Positions 27,933 through 37,323 of a stretch of DNA of 51,240 nt are shown one piece after another; positions within the stretch are counted from its first letter, which is position 1, and every line of letters begins with the position of its first letter. Source of the stretch: a virus; IMG/VR virus record IMGVR_UViG_3300046012_000256, positions 1 through 51,240 of that record. One strand, 5' to 3'. The position numbers and the translations under genes were made by a program. Under the pieces are notes generated by a model that was given only the letters and a program-made list of their open reading frames with translations, searched no databases and was not told the origin of the DNA.

Positions 27933-29708
27933 TCACCCAGGGCGGTAGGTAGTCCAGACAACATAGGTGACCATCTTGTTCTGGAGGTCGAGCGAGACGG
28001 AGAGCACGCCGCAGCGGGTCCCGTTTCCGGTGGGCGTGAAGCCGTAGCGGTCACTTTGTACGCCGAGCATGCACCCATGGAAGCTCGGCATGAGGGCCGG
28101 GAGCCACTGGTAGTGTTTGCTGCTCGGGTAGGCAGTGGCGACGTACTGCAGCAACTCGCTGGTGAGGGCCACCACAAGCGTGTAGAAGTGAGGATTGAGT
28201 TGTAGCGCGGTAAAGAACCCGTTGACCGTGTCCTGGGGGTCGGCGCCTGGCGATACGGTCGTGGAGAGCACTTGCGTGGCCCCAATCGTCGTGATGTCGA
28301 GCGAGGACGCGAGCGGGAACCGGGTGGTGACGGTGCCGTCCGATTTGGTGCGAGTGACATACTCTAGCCCGAGCCGGGTCCGGTCTACCACGGGCACGGT
28401 CGCAGCCAACCCGCTCGTTTGTACGGTCTCGTTGTGGCAGGTACTGAGCGACACCTGCACAGGGGGCACGCCTTGGTCCGGGGTCTGGGGGTTCCCGGCA
28501 CGTGTCAGCGACACGACGGACGCGGCGGGGATCACCACCACCACTCCCCCCTTCGTGTCGTCGTTTGGGAAATTTCCGAGCACCCAATTATCCACACGAG
28601 TGGTGCCGGTGAGTAGCTGCGACCCCGTGGCGTACCACACCCAGCCACAGAGCGAGGCAGCGATTCCCGCCGCCACGTCTGCAAATGTCGTGGTGGTGTC
28701 TTTCACGTAGCGCCCGGCGAACGCGGTGGTGACCCCAGTGGGGTAGGTCCCGGCGATGGGGTAGTACAAATCTGAAATCGTGCTGAGTCCTCCCCCGCCA
28801 CTGACAAAGGCTTCGTTCAACAGCACCGCGAGCACGTCGTTGGCATTCAACACGGCGCCGTTCAAGTCCAACCCCTTGGCCGTCACCTGACCAGCTGGGA
28901 GGCCTCCGAGCTTTACATAGGTGGCCCCAACGGGGCCGTCAAAAGCGAACCCGTAGCTGCCGGCCGAAATCGAGGCCGCGTAGAGGGCTGCGAGTGACGC
29001 GAACTCTCGATGAAGGCCTCCACCGTCCACATTCGGGAGCGGCAGCCCCGAATCATACACCTGTCCGTACCCGGCCCCGCTGCCGGTGGTGCCGAGGTCA
29101 AAGTGGCGATCCACCGCGAAGTAGATCAGATTGGCCGCATCCACCGGGATGAGTGGAAGGTTGAACACGTAGCCGTAGGCCCGGGGCTTGGTGACGCCCT
29201 TGACCGTCACATCCCCCTCGGGAGGACTGGTGCCCCCGGTCCCGGCGAACGTGGCGGTGAGGATCGGTTTGTCGAGGAAGTAGGTGGGAGACCGCACCAC
29301 GAGCGTGACAGCTTTGAGAGAGCGGTCAGGCTCCTCCATGATGCCGGAAAAGATCAACGTTTTGGTGAGCACCCCGGCTGCGTCAATGGTTCCGAGATAC
29401 AGTTTAATCCCCCACCCGTCAAACTCGTACTTGCCGAGCGCGTCGAGCGCGCTGTCAGGATTTGACAGCTCCACGGTCCCGATGCCGAACACCGCGATCC
29501 CTTTTGTCCACGCCGCGATCAGGTCTATGGCGAGCGTCCCCGCGTTGGTTACTCGGTTGCGGTAGAGCGTGGACGCTGGCGTGTCGGCGGCCCCCGTCCT
29601 GAACTCCCGGTCCGAGAAGTACAGCGTGCGCGTGTTCGAGATGGTGGGGTCGTACACCGTCAGTTCGTACAGCAGAAGCGGGGTGGCGGCGTTAGCGGGG
29701 TCGATCAT
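27933..29708 (-). CDS. Central tail protein, paralogue B, 591 residues
   Basis: It is clearly homologous to the gene just upstream (29712-31451) along its full length. Shared segments include LLLYELTVYDPTIS, LIAAWTKGI, IMEEPDRSLKAVTLVVRSPT, NLPLIPVDAANLIYFA and the C-terminal LQNKMVTYVVWTTYRPG. The shared architecture and their position after the tape measure suggest baseplate or tail-tip proteins. No enzymatic motif is visible. Confidence 0.75.
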   Translation of the reverse strand: MIDPANAATPLLLYELTVYDPTISNTRTLYFSDREFRTGAADTPASTLYRNRVTNAGTLAIDLIAAWTKGIAVFGIGTVELSNPDSALDALGKYEFDGWGIKLYLGTIDAAGVLTKTLIFSGIMEEPDRSLKAVTLVVRSPTYFLDKPILTATFAGTGGTSPPEGDVTVKGVTKPRAYGYVFNLPLIPVDAANLIYFAVDRHFDLGTTGSGAGYGQVYDSGLPLPNVDGGGLHREFASLAALYAASISAGSYGFAFDGPVGATYVKLGGLPAGQVTAKGLDLNGAVLNANDVLAVLLNEAFVSGGGGLSTISDLYYPIAGTYPTGVTTAFAGRYVKDTTTTFADVAAGIAASLCGWVWYATGSQLLTGTTRVDNWVLGNFPNDDTKGGVVVVIPAASVVSLTRAGNPQTPDQGVPPVQVSLSTCHNETVQTSGLAATVPVVDRTRLGLEYVTRTKSDGTVTTRFPLASSLDITTIGATQVLSTTVSPGADPQDTVNGFFTALQLNPHFYTLVVALTSELLQYVATAYPSSKHYQWLPALMPSFHGCMLGVQSDRYGFTPTGNGTRCGVLSVSLDLQNKMVTYVVWTTYRPG

Positions 29709-29711
29709 TCC

Positions 29712-31451
29712 TCACCCGGGGCGGTAGGTAGTCCAGACAACATAGGACACGGTTTTGTTCTGGAGGTCGAGAGACAATGAAAGCACCCCACACTTAGTTC
29801 CTTTGCCGCCCGGGGTGAACCCGTAGCGGGAGGATTGAACGCCGAGGAAGGCCCCACGGTAGCTGGGCATGATGGCCGGCAGCCAACGGTAGGGCTTCGA
29901 GTCCACGATGGGTGTTGGTACATACGCCAGAAGCGCCGGGATCAACGCCACGGTAATCCGGTAGAAGTGCGGTTTGAGCTGCAGTGCCGTGAAGAACCCG
30001 TCCACGGTGTCTTGGGGTGCGCTCGACACGACGGGAAGCGTGAACACGGTCTCCATGCCTGGCGCCGTGATGTTCAGTGAGAGCGCGAGTGGGAACCGGG
30101 TGCGCACGCTGAGGTCCGTGCGGGTTCGGGTCAGGTACGGCTGCCCGAGTTGCGCTCTGGTGTAGGGGTTCACCGTGACGGCCAATCCGCTCGCTTGCAC
30201 GGTCTCATTCTTGCACGTGTTAAGCGTGATCTGAAATGGAGGGATGCCCTGGCCCGGGTTCTGGGGATTTCCGAGGCGCACGAGGTCCATCACGGCGGCC
30301 TCGGGGACCACGGCGGCCACCGCACCCACGGTGTCGTCACTTTGAAGGTTCCCCACCACCCACGTGTCTTGAAAAAGTCCGCCCCCCAAGTCGTTGGCCG
30401 CAGCCGCATGCCAGATCCACCCACAAAACGCGGCGGCCAGGTCCGCAATCACGGTGGCGAAGGTCGTGGTGGTGTCATTCACGTAGCGTCCGCAGATCGC
30501 GGAATTGAAGCCTGCGGGATAGGGGCCACTCGCCTGGGGATAACTCGTGTCCACCAAGACATTGTTGCTCGTGACTCCTGCCTCTGTGAGCCAGTGCGCA
30601 ATCACGAGTTGGGCTCCGGTGCCGATGTACCATTGGTCGAGTGCGTTCGCCGTGACCTGACCTGCTGGGAGCCCGCCCAGCTTCACATAGGTCCCGAACG
30701 CGTGAAACGCGAAGCCATAGCTGCCGGCGGGGATGGCAGCTGCGTACAGTGCCGTGAGCGATGGAAACTCACCAAGGAGCGCCCCGCCCCCACCGTTCAC
30801 CATCGTCAAGGGAAGTCCTGAATCAAATACTTGACCATATGCCTGGGTGGTGCCAACATCACACTCCCGGTCCGAGGCGAAGTAGATCAAGTTAGCCGCG
30901 TCCACCGGGATCAACGGGATGTTGAAGCAGTAGCCATACACCCGAGCACGGGTGACGCCCTTGATCGTCACGTCGCCGTCTGGGGGGTTCGTGCCACCCG
31001 TGCCGCCAAACGTGGAGGAAAGAATGGGCCGGTCGAGCTTGTAGAGTTGTGAGCGTACCACGAGCGTGACAGTCTGGAGCGAGCGGTCGGGCTCCTCCAT
31101 CGTGCCCGAGAACATCAACGTACGGGTGAGCGCCCCTGTGGCGTCGAGGGTCCCGAGGTAGATGTTGATACCGCGTCCGTCGAACAGGTACTGAGTGAGA
31201 ACGTCGAGCGCGCCATCTGGATTGTTGAGGGTGATCGCGCCGATTCCATAGGCGGCAAATCCTTTGGTCCAGGCCGCGATCAGGTCTATGGATAGTGTTC
31301 CCGCAGCCCCGATCCGATTGCGGTAGAGTGTGGACGCTGGCGTATCGGTCGATTTGGTGAGATATTCTCGATCTGAGTAGTAGAGCGTGCGCGTGGCCGA
31401 GATAGCGGGGTCGTACACTGTCAGCTCGTACAACAACATCGGCGTCGTCAT
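29712..31451 (-). CDS. Central tail protein, paralogue A, 579 residues
   Basis: The start ATG 31451 makes a TGATG junction with the tape measure gene. It is a full-length tandem paralogue of the next gene; both carry the pattern STLYRNR, IDLIAAWTKG and DLQNKTVSYVVWTTYRPG. Their coding ends share an exact 24-base stretch (27940-27963 and 29714-29737), so the duplication or later recombination is relatively recent at that end. Probably part of the tail tip. Whether both copies are in the same virion is unknown. Confidence 0.75.
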   Translation of the reverse strand: MTTPMLLYELTVYDPAISATRTLYYSDREYLTKSTDTPASTLYRNRIGAAGTLSIDLIAAWTKGFAAYGIGAITLNNPDGALDVLTQYLFDGRGINIYLGTLDATGALTRTLMFSGTMEEPDRSLQTVTLVVRSQLYKLDRPILSSTFGGTGGTNPPDGDVTIKGVTRARVYGYCFNIPLIPVDAANLIYFASDRECDVGTTQAYGQVFDSGLPLTMVNGGGGALLGEFPSLTALYAAAIPAGSYGFAFHAFGTYVKLGGLPAGQVTANALDQWYIGTGAQLVIAHWLTEAGVTSNNVLVDTSYPQASGPYPAGFNSAICGRYVNDTTTTFATVIADLAAAFCGWIWHAAAANDLGGGLFQDTWVVGNLQSDDTVGAVAAVVPEAAVMDLVRLGNPQNPGQGIPPFQITLNTCKNETVQASGLAVTVNPYTRAQLGQPYLTRTRTDLSVRTRFPLALSLNITAPGMETVFTLPVVSSAPQDTVDGFFTALQLKPHFYRITVALIPALLAYVPTPIVDSKPYRWLPAIMPSYRGAFLGVQSSRYGFTPGGKGTKCGVLSLSLDLQNKTVSYVVWTTYRPG

Positions 31452-34400
31452 CAGGCGCCCGAGTTCCGGTCATTGAAGAGCCCCTGCACTGCGACCGTGG
31501 CAAACGACTTCTCCAGCCGAGCCAGCCGGGTGTCTGTGGCAGTGCCGGTCTTGCGCGCGTCGGCCTGGATGCCCTGAAGAATCTTCACGGCCGCGTGAAT
31601 TCCGTCCACCAGCTCCGTGTACGAGCCTCCGGCACTTGATCCGTTGAGAATTTGCGCGGTCTCTGCGGCATTAAACAACTGGCCGCCGCTGCCAAACTGG
31701 GCGAGTTCTGGGCCTTCCTCCCCCACGAGATGGAAATCACCGGCAGAGAAGATGCCGCCCGTGGCCAGCCCGGGCACCAGCCGGTTGTCCCCATTCGCGG
31801 CCACCCACGTGTTCGGCGCCGTCCACTGGTCGCCCAGGATGTCCGTGTAGGTGGTCGTGCCCGTGGGGAGGGTGATGGAGTAGCCGAGATAGGGGTCAGA
31901 GACTGAGAAAAAGGTGGTCGTGACCTGCTGCGTTCCCCCCACCGGCTGCGTGCCAGGGGTCGTGTGGATTGGGCCAGTACCGGGGGGAGTATCCACGGGG
32001 ATGCCGCCCGGCGCCTTGCCAATCAATCCGCCGAGCCCGTTGACTGCCGACGTGGTGCCGTTGATGGCGTTAATTTGATTCTGGGCGTCGATATCGTACT
32101 GGGTCTGCGCGTCGATGAGCTTCTTCACCACGGGGGAGTCCCACCCGAGTTGCTGCGCAAGCGCCGCGATTTGGTTGGCGCTTGCCGTGTCATACGCGGC
32201 CTTGGCGAGTTCGATCTGGCGAATCTGCTCTAGCTGTGCCACCTGCTGAAGCGAGGCGCCGTTGTTGATCGCATTGATCTCGTTCTGGGTGGCCGTCTGG
32301 ACTGCCGTGGCGTTGGCCTGGAGCGTCTGGTATTCGGCCGCCACCACGGCAGCCCCCGCGCCCGTGACCGAGGCGATGAGCTGCCGGTACTGGTCGAGCG
32401 TGGCCGACCCGGCGTGGGCGCTCGCGTCCGCGATGTCTTGGAGTTCTTTGATCGTGGCGTCTTTGGCGCTCCGGGCGATATTGTTTCCGTCCTGGAGCGC
32501 CGCAATTTCGGCCGTGAGAAGGTCGATCTGCTTCTGGAGCGCATCCACCATCTGCTGCTGGAGCGAAGTCTGGTCCGTGTAGAATGACGCCAGTTGATTC
32601 GCCATCGACTGGACATTTTGGAAGTCCGCCGCATAGGCCGGATCACTCGCGTTGTTGTTCCGGCTGATGCCGAGGAGCGTGTCCGCCTGATTCTGGAAAT
32701 TCCCGGCCGCCGTGGTGTCGCCCGCCATCGCTTTGGCGAACGTCGCGTTGAGCTGTTGGCGCGCCAAATCCTCCTGCTCCTTGGGGGAGAGGATCGTGTT
32801 CGACGACAACCCGAGGGAGGCCGCATACCCCGTGACCGAGTTCTTGGCGTTGGTGAGCGCGGTGAGCTGGGACTGGGCGACTTGGAGTTGGGACTGGTTC
32901 GCGGTGAGTTGGGCTTGCGCAACCGTGAGCTGCTTGGCGGCGGCCTGCTCGGCCGAGTACAGCCCGCGCTCCAGCAATTGCACGACCTGCACCTCAGCAA
33001 TGGACTGCGGGGTCGAGCTGGAGTCCGACTTTGCCGCTGCCAGTTCCTGCCGTTGCTGTGCAGCAAATGCTGCGTCGCTGGCCTGCTGCGTGAGACCGAG
33101 CGCCGAGAGATACCGCACGGTCAGCGCCTCGTACGTCTGCTGGGCTTTCTCGGCCGCTGCCGCTGCCGCCAACGCGGCGTCCGTGGCCGCTTGAGTTGCC
33201 GCCGCTTGATCCTCGATGGCCTGCGTTTCCTTCAGCTCCGCAATGTACAGCGCCGACTTCCCGGCCGCCGCAGCGGCATCGACCTCCATCTGCTCTTGGA
33301 GCGCCCGCGTTCCAGCCACGTCACCCTTCGCTTGGAGTTGACGGAGCGTGAGGTTGTCGGAGTCGGCCTTGTTGGCTGCGTCCGTGGCCGCCTTGAGCTG
33401 GGCAAGCTGTTGGGTCCGGAGTTGTTCCGCCTGCGTCAGCTGGTCCTCCCCGAGCCCCAGGGCTTGGACCGTGGCCACGTTGTCGGTGTACGCCTTCTCA
33501 ATCGCGGCCACATCGTTCAGGTACGTGCCCTGTGCGCCGTTGAGCGTATTCAGTTGCTGCGTCAACGAGTCGGTGAAGTCGGATTTGATCTGTGCTTCAG
33601 CCGCGTTCTTGGCTTGGATTGCCTGGACGGACACCGAGGTTTTCGCCTTGGAAGCCTCGTCCCGGAGCGTCTTGAATGCGTCCTCGATCTGTTGGAACGC
33701 CGCGATGGTTTGGTTGGGCGACTTCGTGAGCGAGTCGATGAACTTCGCCTGGTCCTGGTTGAACTGGTCACGGGCCTTCTTGATTTTGTCCGCCTGCCCG
33801 AACAACCCGCCCACGAGGCCCGCGACCGCACCCACCACGGCGCCCACCGCCGTTCCCACCACCGGGACAATGGAGCCAATTGCCGCTCCTGTGGCGGCTC
33901 CGCTCAAGGCCCCGCCAAGCGCCGCCCCGCCATAGCTCCCGGCCTGCCCTCCCACGCCAAAGCCCACGAGCCCCGCGCCGAGCGCGACACCTCCGTAGCC
34001 CAGCGCCCCGGCCAGTGCCCCGCTCTGAGGTGTGCCGCCACCCGCTTTCGCAATCATCTCGGGGGAGTAGACGCTGGAGGAGATCCCCGCGATGGTGGGC
34101 GTGAGGGCGTTTTCCACCACGAACTGCCCCAGCTTCATCGCCGCGAGCTGGGCCATCATCTTGACGAACAGGTTGCGGATATTGTCCACGAGCTTCCCGA
34201 ACGAATTGGTGCCCCCGTCCAGAATACTCTCAAAGAAGCTCGTAAAGAGTTGCCCTACCTCTCGCGTGTATTGCTTGTAGCCGTCCGTCTGTTTCTTCAG
34301 CAACTCATCTTGGCTCTTCAGCGCGGCCTTGGCATCGTCGTCCCGCATCTTCGCATTGGCCTTCGCATGCTCCAAGGTGTAGGCCGCATCCCGGGCTTGC

Positions 34401-36481
34401 GCGGCCAGATCCTCGGCCCGCTGGCGCTGGCCGTCGTCCGTCATGCTGTTGGCTTTCTGAAGATCCTGGAGGTACTTGAGCTCAATAGCCTCATCCTTCA
34501 CGGCCATGGCGCCGGAGTCGTAGGCGCTCGCCAACGCGAGTTGGCCCTGGATCGCTTGCGCCGTGGCGTTGTTAGCCTTGATTTCGTTGTTGAGCGCCTT
34601 CGTGGCCTCGGTCTCCCGGATCGTGGCCTCGGCGTTCGACACCCGGGCCTCCAGCTCCTGCGCGGACACCAACAGCTCGCCGGTCTTGGTGTCGGTGAGT
34701 TCCTTGGTGACCTGCTCGACCGCCTTGCGCACCTCGGCATCAATCTTCATCTGGGCGTCGGCCCGGGCGAAGGCATCGTTGCCTTTCTGCACGGCATCGG
34801 TGAGCTTCTGCTGGTCCTCTAGCGCGGCGTCTCGATCTGCGGCCGTCGCGTCCACGGTCACGGTCCGAGTCTTGGTCTCCTCGGCAATCCGCTTCGCTTC
34901 AGCCTTGGCCTCGTTGGACGCCTTGATGCCCGCCGCCAGCTTGACCTCGGCCGCTGCGAGGTTCGCTTGCGCCTGCGTGAATTGGGCAACTTCCGGGATG
35001 CCCTGCTTGACGGCATCGTTGTAGGTGAAGTGGGCGAGCGTGATGCCTTTGAAGGTCCGGGTGGCGTTCTCCGGCTCCTCCACGTACTTCGCCCACGCGG
35101 TGGCCGCCTCGCTCAGTGTCTTTTGCGTATCCTGGACCGACTTGAGCGCGACCTGGCCCCCCGCGCCCACGGCCCGGAGTTGCTGGCCTACGTCGTACAG
35201 CTTTTGCCCCACGGTCGCCAGGGCGGGGTCGCCGTACAAGGTGATGGATTCTTTCTGCTGCGCGTTGGTCTGGTCGTACACGGCCTTGAGCGCGTTGACC
35301 TTGTCGATCACGCCTTGGAGCGCCCCGGCTTGGTTCAGGAACTTGGCTGCGAGGTCCTGCATGTCCGGGTTGCGCTTCGCCAGGTCGATGAGATCCTGGG
35401 TGTACTGCTGAATCGAGATATGCCCGGTTTTATACAGGTCGTTGAGGTGTCCAACCTGCGCCTCGAACAACATCGCGGACTGCGTGCTCCCGCCGAACAT
35501 GTCCCGTCCCATCATCTGGAGTTCGGACATGAGGGTGTGGAGGCCGTGCTCTCCGCTCAGATCGTCCGTGAGCTTCTTGACTTCGGTGTGGAGCGCCGAC
35601 AGCTCGGCCGTGGGCTCCCCGAGCTTGATCTGGGACAATCGACCAAGCGCCACGGTGAGCGCCACGGTGTCGTTGTAGGCGTCCTTGGCGGACTCGTTGT
35701 ATTTGTCAATCGCGTCTTTGGCATCCTTCTGCGGCTGCTCGACGTACTTCCAGGCCTCGGCCATCGCAATGATGGCGCCGAGCAATGCGAGGAGCGGGGC
35801 CAACCCGAGTGCCATCGACCCGAACGACGCCACCACCCGGCCCACGATAGGTGGAATGCCGCTGGCCGAGGCCGCGAGCGACACGAACGAGTAGCGCAAG
35901 CGGCCGAGTCCGAGCCCGGCGGCCTCCGAGGCCACGGTTACGCTCTTCATGGAGCTGGCCGCAGCGGCCAGCGTAGCGGCTTGATTCTCGGCACCCACTG
36001 ATTGGAACAGCCCCCCGCTCTCTCCTATGGCAGACGATAGCTCCGCGTTGTAGGCCAGCGCGTTCTGCCGCGCGGCCTCTTTCGCCTGGGCCGGGTTCAT
36101 GAGGCCCGAGGCCACAGCCGCCTTGATCTGGGCGTCCGCGAGCTTGAACTGGGTCTGAAGTCCCTGGATGTACTCTTTGGCGAGTTGGCCCGAGGCGAGC
36201 GCCGCGCGCCGGATCGACTCCTCCTGCGCCTCGGCGTCGGCGGCCATGCGTACTTTGCGAATCACATCGAGCTGGGCGTCAGATTGCCGTTGCTGTTGCT
36301 CCTGGGCCCGGAGCGCCAGCAACTGGTCCCTCGACATCTGCTCAACGGACTGCTTATTGACTGCCGCTGTCTTGACCGCTGCGTCTTGGATCCGGCTTGC
36401 CGTCTGGACATAGACGTCACCACCCGCCACCACGTCGCTGGTGTCGAATCCAAGACTTAGGTTGACATCTTCATCTGCCAT
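31451..36481 (-). CDS. Tape measure protein
   Basis: At 1676 residues it is by far the longest gene, as expected. Long alanine/glutamine-rich coiled-coil stretches dominate (e.g. EQMSRDQLLALRAQEQQQRQ near residue 47). Two hydrophobic regions are present: LAPLLALLGAIIAMAEAWKY near 230 and a Gly/Ala/Val-rich segment at about 825-895. The C-terminal GLATGGIFSAGDFHLVGEEG is the typical tape-measure ending. It sets tail length and takes part in DNA ejection. It overlaps the chaperone extension by 11 bases. Confidence 0.95.
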   Translation of the reverse strand: MADEDVNLSLGFDTSDVVAGGDVYVQTASRIQDAAVKTAAVNKQSVEQMSRDQLLALRAQEQQQRQSDAQLDVIRKVRMAADAEAQEESIRRAALASGQLAKEYIQGLQTQFKLADAQIKAAVASGLMNPAQAKEAARQNALAYNAELSSAIGESGGLFQSVGAENQAATLAAAASSMKSVTVASEAAGLGLGRLRYSFVSLAASASGIPPIVGRVVASFGSMALGLAPLLALLGAIIAMAEAWKYVEQPQKDAKDAIDKYNESAKDAYNDTVALTVALGRLSQIKLGEPTAELSALHTEVKKLTDDLSGEHGLHTLMSELQMMGRDMFGGSTQSAMLFEAQVGHLNDLYKTGHISIQQYTQDLIDLAKRNPDMQDLAAKFLNQAGALQGVIDKVNALKAVYDQTNAQQKESITLYGDPALATVGQKLYDVGQQLRAVGAGGQVALKSVQDTQKTLSEAATAWAKYVEEPENATRTFKGITLAHFTYNDAVKQGIPEVAQFTQAQANLAAAEVKLAAGIKASNEAKAEAKRIAEETKTRTVTVDATAADRDAALEDQQKLTDAVQKGNDAFARADAQMKIDAEVRKAVEQVTKELTDTKTGELLVSAQELEARVSNAEATIRETEATKALNNEIKANNATAQAIQGQLALASAYDSGAMAVKDEAIELKYLQDLQKANSMTDDGQRQRAEDLAAQARDAAYTLEHAKANAKMRDDDAKAALKSQDELLKKQTDGYKQYTREVGQLFTSFFESILDGGTNSFGKLVDNIRNLFVKMMAQLAAMKLGQFVVENALTPTIAGISSSVYSPEMIAKAGGGTPQSGALAGALGYGGVALGAGLVGFGVGGQAGSYGGAALGGALSGAATGAAIGSIVPVVGTAVGAVVGAVAGLVGGLFGQADKIKKARDQFNQDQAKFIDSLTKSPNQTIAAFQQIEDAFKTLRDEASKAKTSVSVQAIQAKNAAEAQIKSDFTDSLTQQLNTLNGAQGTYLNDVAAIEKAYTDNVATVQALGLGEDQLTQAEQLRTQQLAQLKAATDAANKADSDNLTLRQLQAKGDVAGTRALQEQMEVDAAAAAGKSALYIAELKETQAIEDQAAATQAATDAALAAAAAAEKAQQTYEALTVRYLSALGLTQQASDAAFAAQQRQELAAAKSDSSSTPQSIAEVQVVQLLERGLYSAEQAAAKQLTVAQAQLTANQSQLQVAQSQLTALTNAKNSVTGYAASLGLSSNTILSPKEQEDLARQQLNATFAKAMAGDTTAAGNFQNQADTLLGISRNNNASDPAYAADFQNVQSMANQLASFYTDQTSLQQQMVDALQKQIDLLTAEIAALQDGNNIARSAKDATIKELQDIADASAHAGSATLDQYRQLIASVTGAGAAVVAAEYQTLQANATAVQTATQNEINAINNGASLQQVAQLEQIRQIELAKAAYDTASANQIAALAQQLGWDSPVVKKLIDAQTQYDIDAQNQINAINGTTSAVNGLGGLIGKAPGGIPVDTPPGTGPIHTTPGTQPVGGTQQVTTTFFSVSDPYLGYSITLPTGTTTYTDILGDQWTAPNTWVAANGDNRLVPGLATGGIFSAGDFHLVGEEGPELAQFGSGGQLFNAAETAQILNGSSAGGSYTELVDGIHAAVKILQGIQADARKTGTATDTRLARLEKSFATVAVQGLFNDRNSGA

Positions 36482-37243
36482 GTTTCGGCCTCTCGGTGCG
36501 CTGCTCGGCTTGGATCGCTAGATACTCATTATCCAAGGCCGAGATGATCTGGACAAATTCGAGGTCCGTGTCCTCGAATCCGAACAGCGGGGCCGCTGCC
36601 CGAATCTCCGACACGTCCAGCGCACGAGGCAACACGGCGGCCATGCCGACTAGGTAGTCCCGCCGTGCGGCCAACAGGTCGAACGCCTCCCAATACGGGT
36701 GGGCAAACCCCCAGACTTCGGGGACCTGCCCCACGGAGCCGCCCAGCTCCACCCCTTTCTCCCGCGCTGCGGCCAGAATCTTGCTCGACAACCCCTTGAG
36801 CCGGGTGGTCTGGCGCAGCGCGTGGGTCAGTTTTTTGTGACGGCGGCCTGCTCCTGGGCGCGGAAGTTCTCGCCCACACGCGCCGCATAGATCACGTCAC
36901 GGCGGAAGTCGCCCATTTCCGGGTCGGACAGGAGCGCCAGCGCGGTGGACGGGGAGAACGGCACCACGGCCCCGGCGTCGTCGGTCACGCCGTCCCAGTC
37001 CGTGAGGATCGCGTTAGCACAGAGCTTCGCGTCCCGCTGGGCCTGGAGGTCGGCGGGCAAACCGCCTTCGGTCATGATGATCGAGCGATACTGCTTGTCG
37101 AGCACGCGTGCGGCTTCCTGCACGATGTTCGACTGTTCGTAGCGGACCTTGACGCGCACACCGCCCCGGAGCGTCTGCCACACACCCTCCGTCTCGGATA
37201 CAGGGGGCATCGCGTACAGGGACCGCAGAGAACGAGTGGCCAT
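36471..37243 (-). CDS. Tail assembly chaperone GT, made by -1 frameshift (257 residues)
   Basis: The zero frame (36827-37243) ends in ACA AAA AAC TGA. A -1 shift on A-AAA-AAC (36830-36836) continues as CTG ACC CAC and stays open to 36471, adding 119 residues, including the stretch THALRQTTRLKGLSSKILAA. The -1 frame has no good start of its own: only TTG, with no ribosome-binding site. This is the classic lambda gpG/gpGT organisation directly before the tape measure. The fusion is normally a minor product that chaperones the tape measure protein. Coordinates cover the full fused product; the bases are contiguous with one base read twice at 36830. Confidence 0.85.
36827..37243 (-). CDS. Tail assembly chaperone G (unshifted form, 138 residues)
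   Basis: ATG 37243 lies 6 nt after a leader variant (CGACGACGGAG). The N-terminal part (MPPVSETEGVWQTLRGGVRV near residues 12-31) and a helical body fit a small chaperone. It ends ENFRAQEQAAVTKN followed by TGA. It shares these residues with the frameshifted GT form. Confidence 0.85.
   Translation of the reverse strand: MATRSLRSLYAMPPVSETEGVWQTLRGGVRVKVRYEQSNIVQEAARVLDKQYRSIIMTEGGLPADLQAQRDAKLCANAILTDWDGVTDDAGAVVPFSPSTALALLSDPEMGDFRRDVIYAARVGENFRAQEQAAVTKN
36830..36836 (-). promoter_or_regulatory. Programmed -1 ribosomal frameshift site A-AAA-AAC
   Basis: A perfect slippery heptamer in frame with the stop codon TGA immediately after it. I see no clear downstream stem-loop. Confidence 0.85.
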
Positions 37244-37249
37244 TTGCTG

Positions 37250-37260
37250 CTCCGTCGTCG
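37250..37260 (-). promoter_or_regulatory. Leader variant CGACGACGGAG, 6 nt before start 37243
   Basis: The only good copy of the leader in the virion half of the window; it lies between a terminator-like hairpin and the chaperone gene. Confidence 0.6.
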
Positions 37261-37270
37261 AGGATACAAG

Positions 37271-37300
37271 TCGTGGGGGCTCGGAAGTGAGCCCCCACGA
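37271..37300 (-). terminator. Terminator-like hairpin after the tail tube gene
   Basis: Perfect 12-bp inverted repeat TCGTGGGGGCTC / GAGCCCCCACGA (37271-37282 and 37289-37300, 6-nt loop). The T-run is weak (ACTTGTATCC), so it may be a partial terminator or an RNA processing site that lets tail tube mRNA accumulate over the downstream genes. Confidence 0.6.
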
Positions 37301-37323
37301 GAAGTCACAAAGATACTACGGGG

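Noticed and set aside
32594-34822. A 742-codon open frame on the plus strand
   Set aside because: It lies wholly opposite the tape measure gene. In GC-rich DNA with biased third codon positions such antisense frames arise as shadows; the translation is low-complexity Arg/Leu/Gly-rich and resembles no family.
36471-36791. The -1 frame of the chaperone as an independent gene from TTG 36791
   Set aside because: There is no ribosome-binding site before the TTG, the frame is open upstream to the slippery heptamer, and the organisation is that of a frameshifted GT protein.
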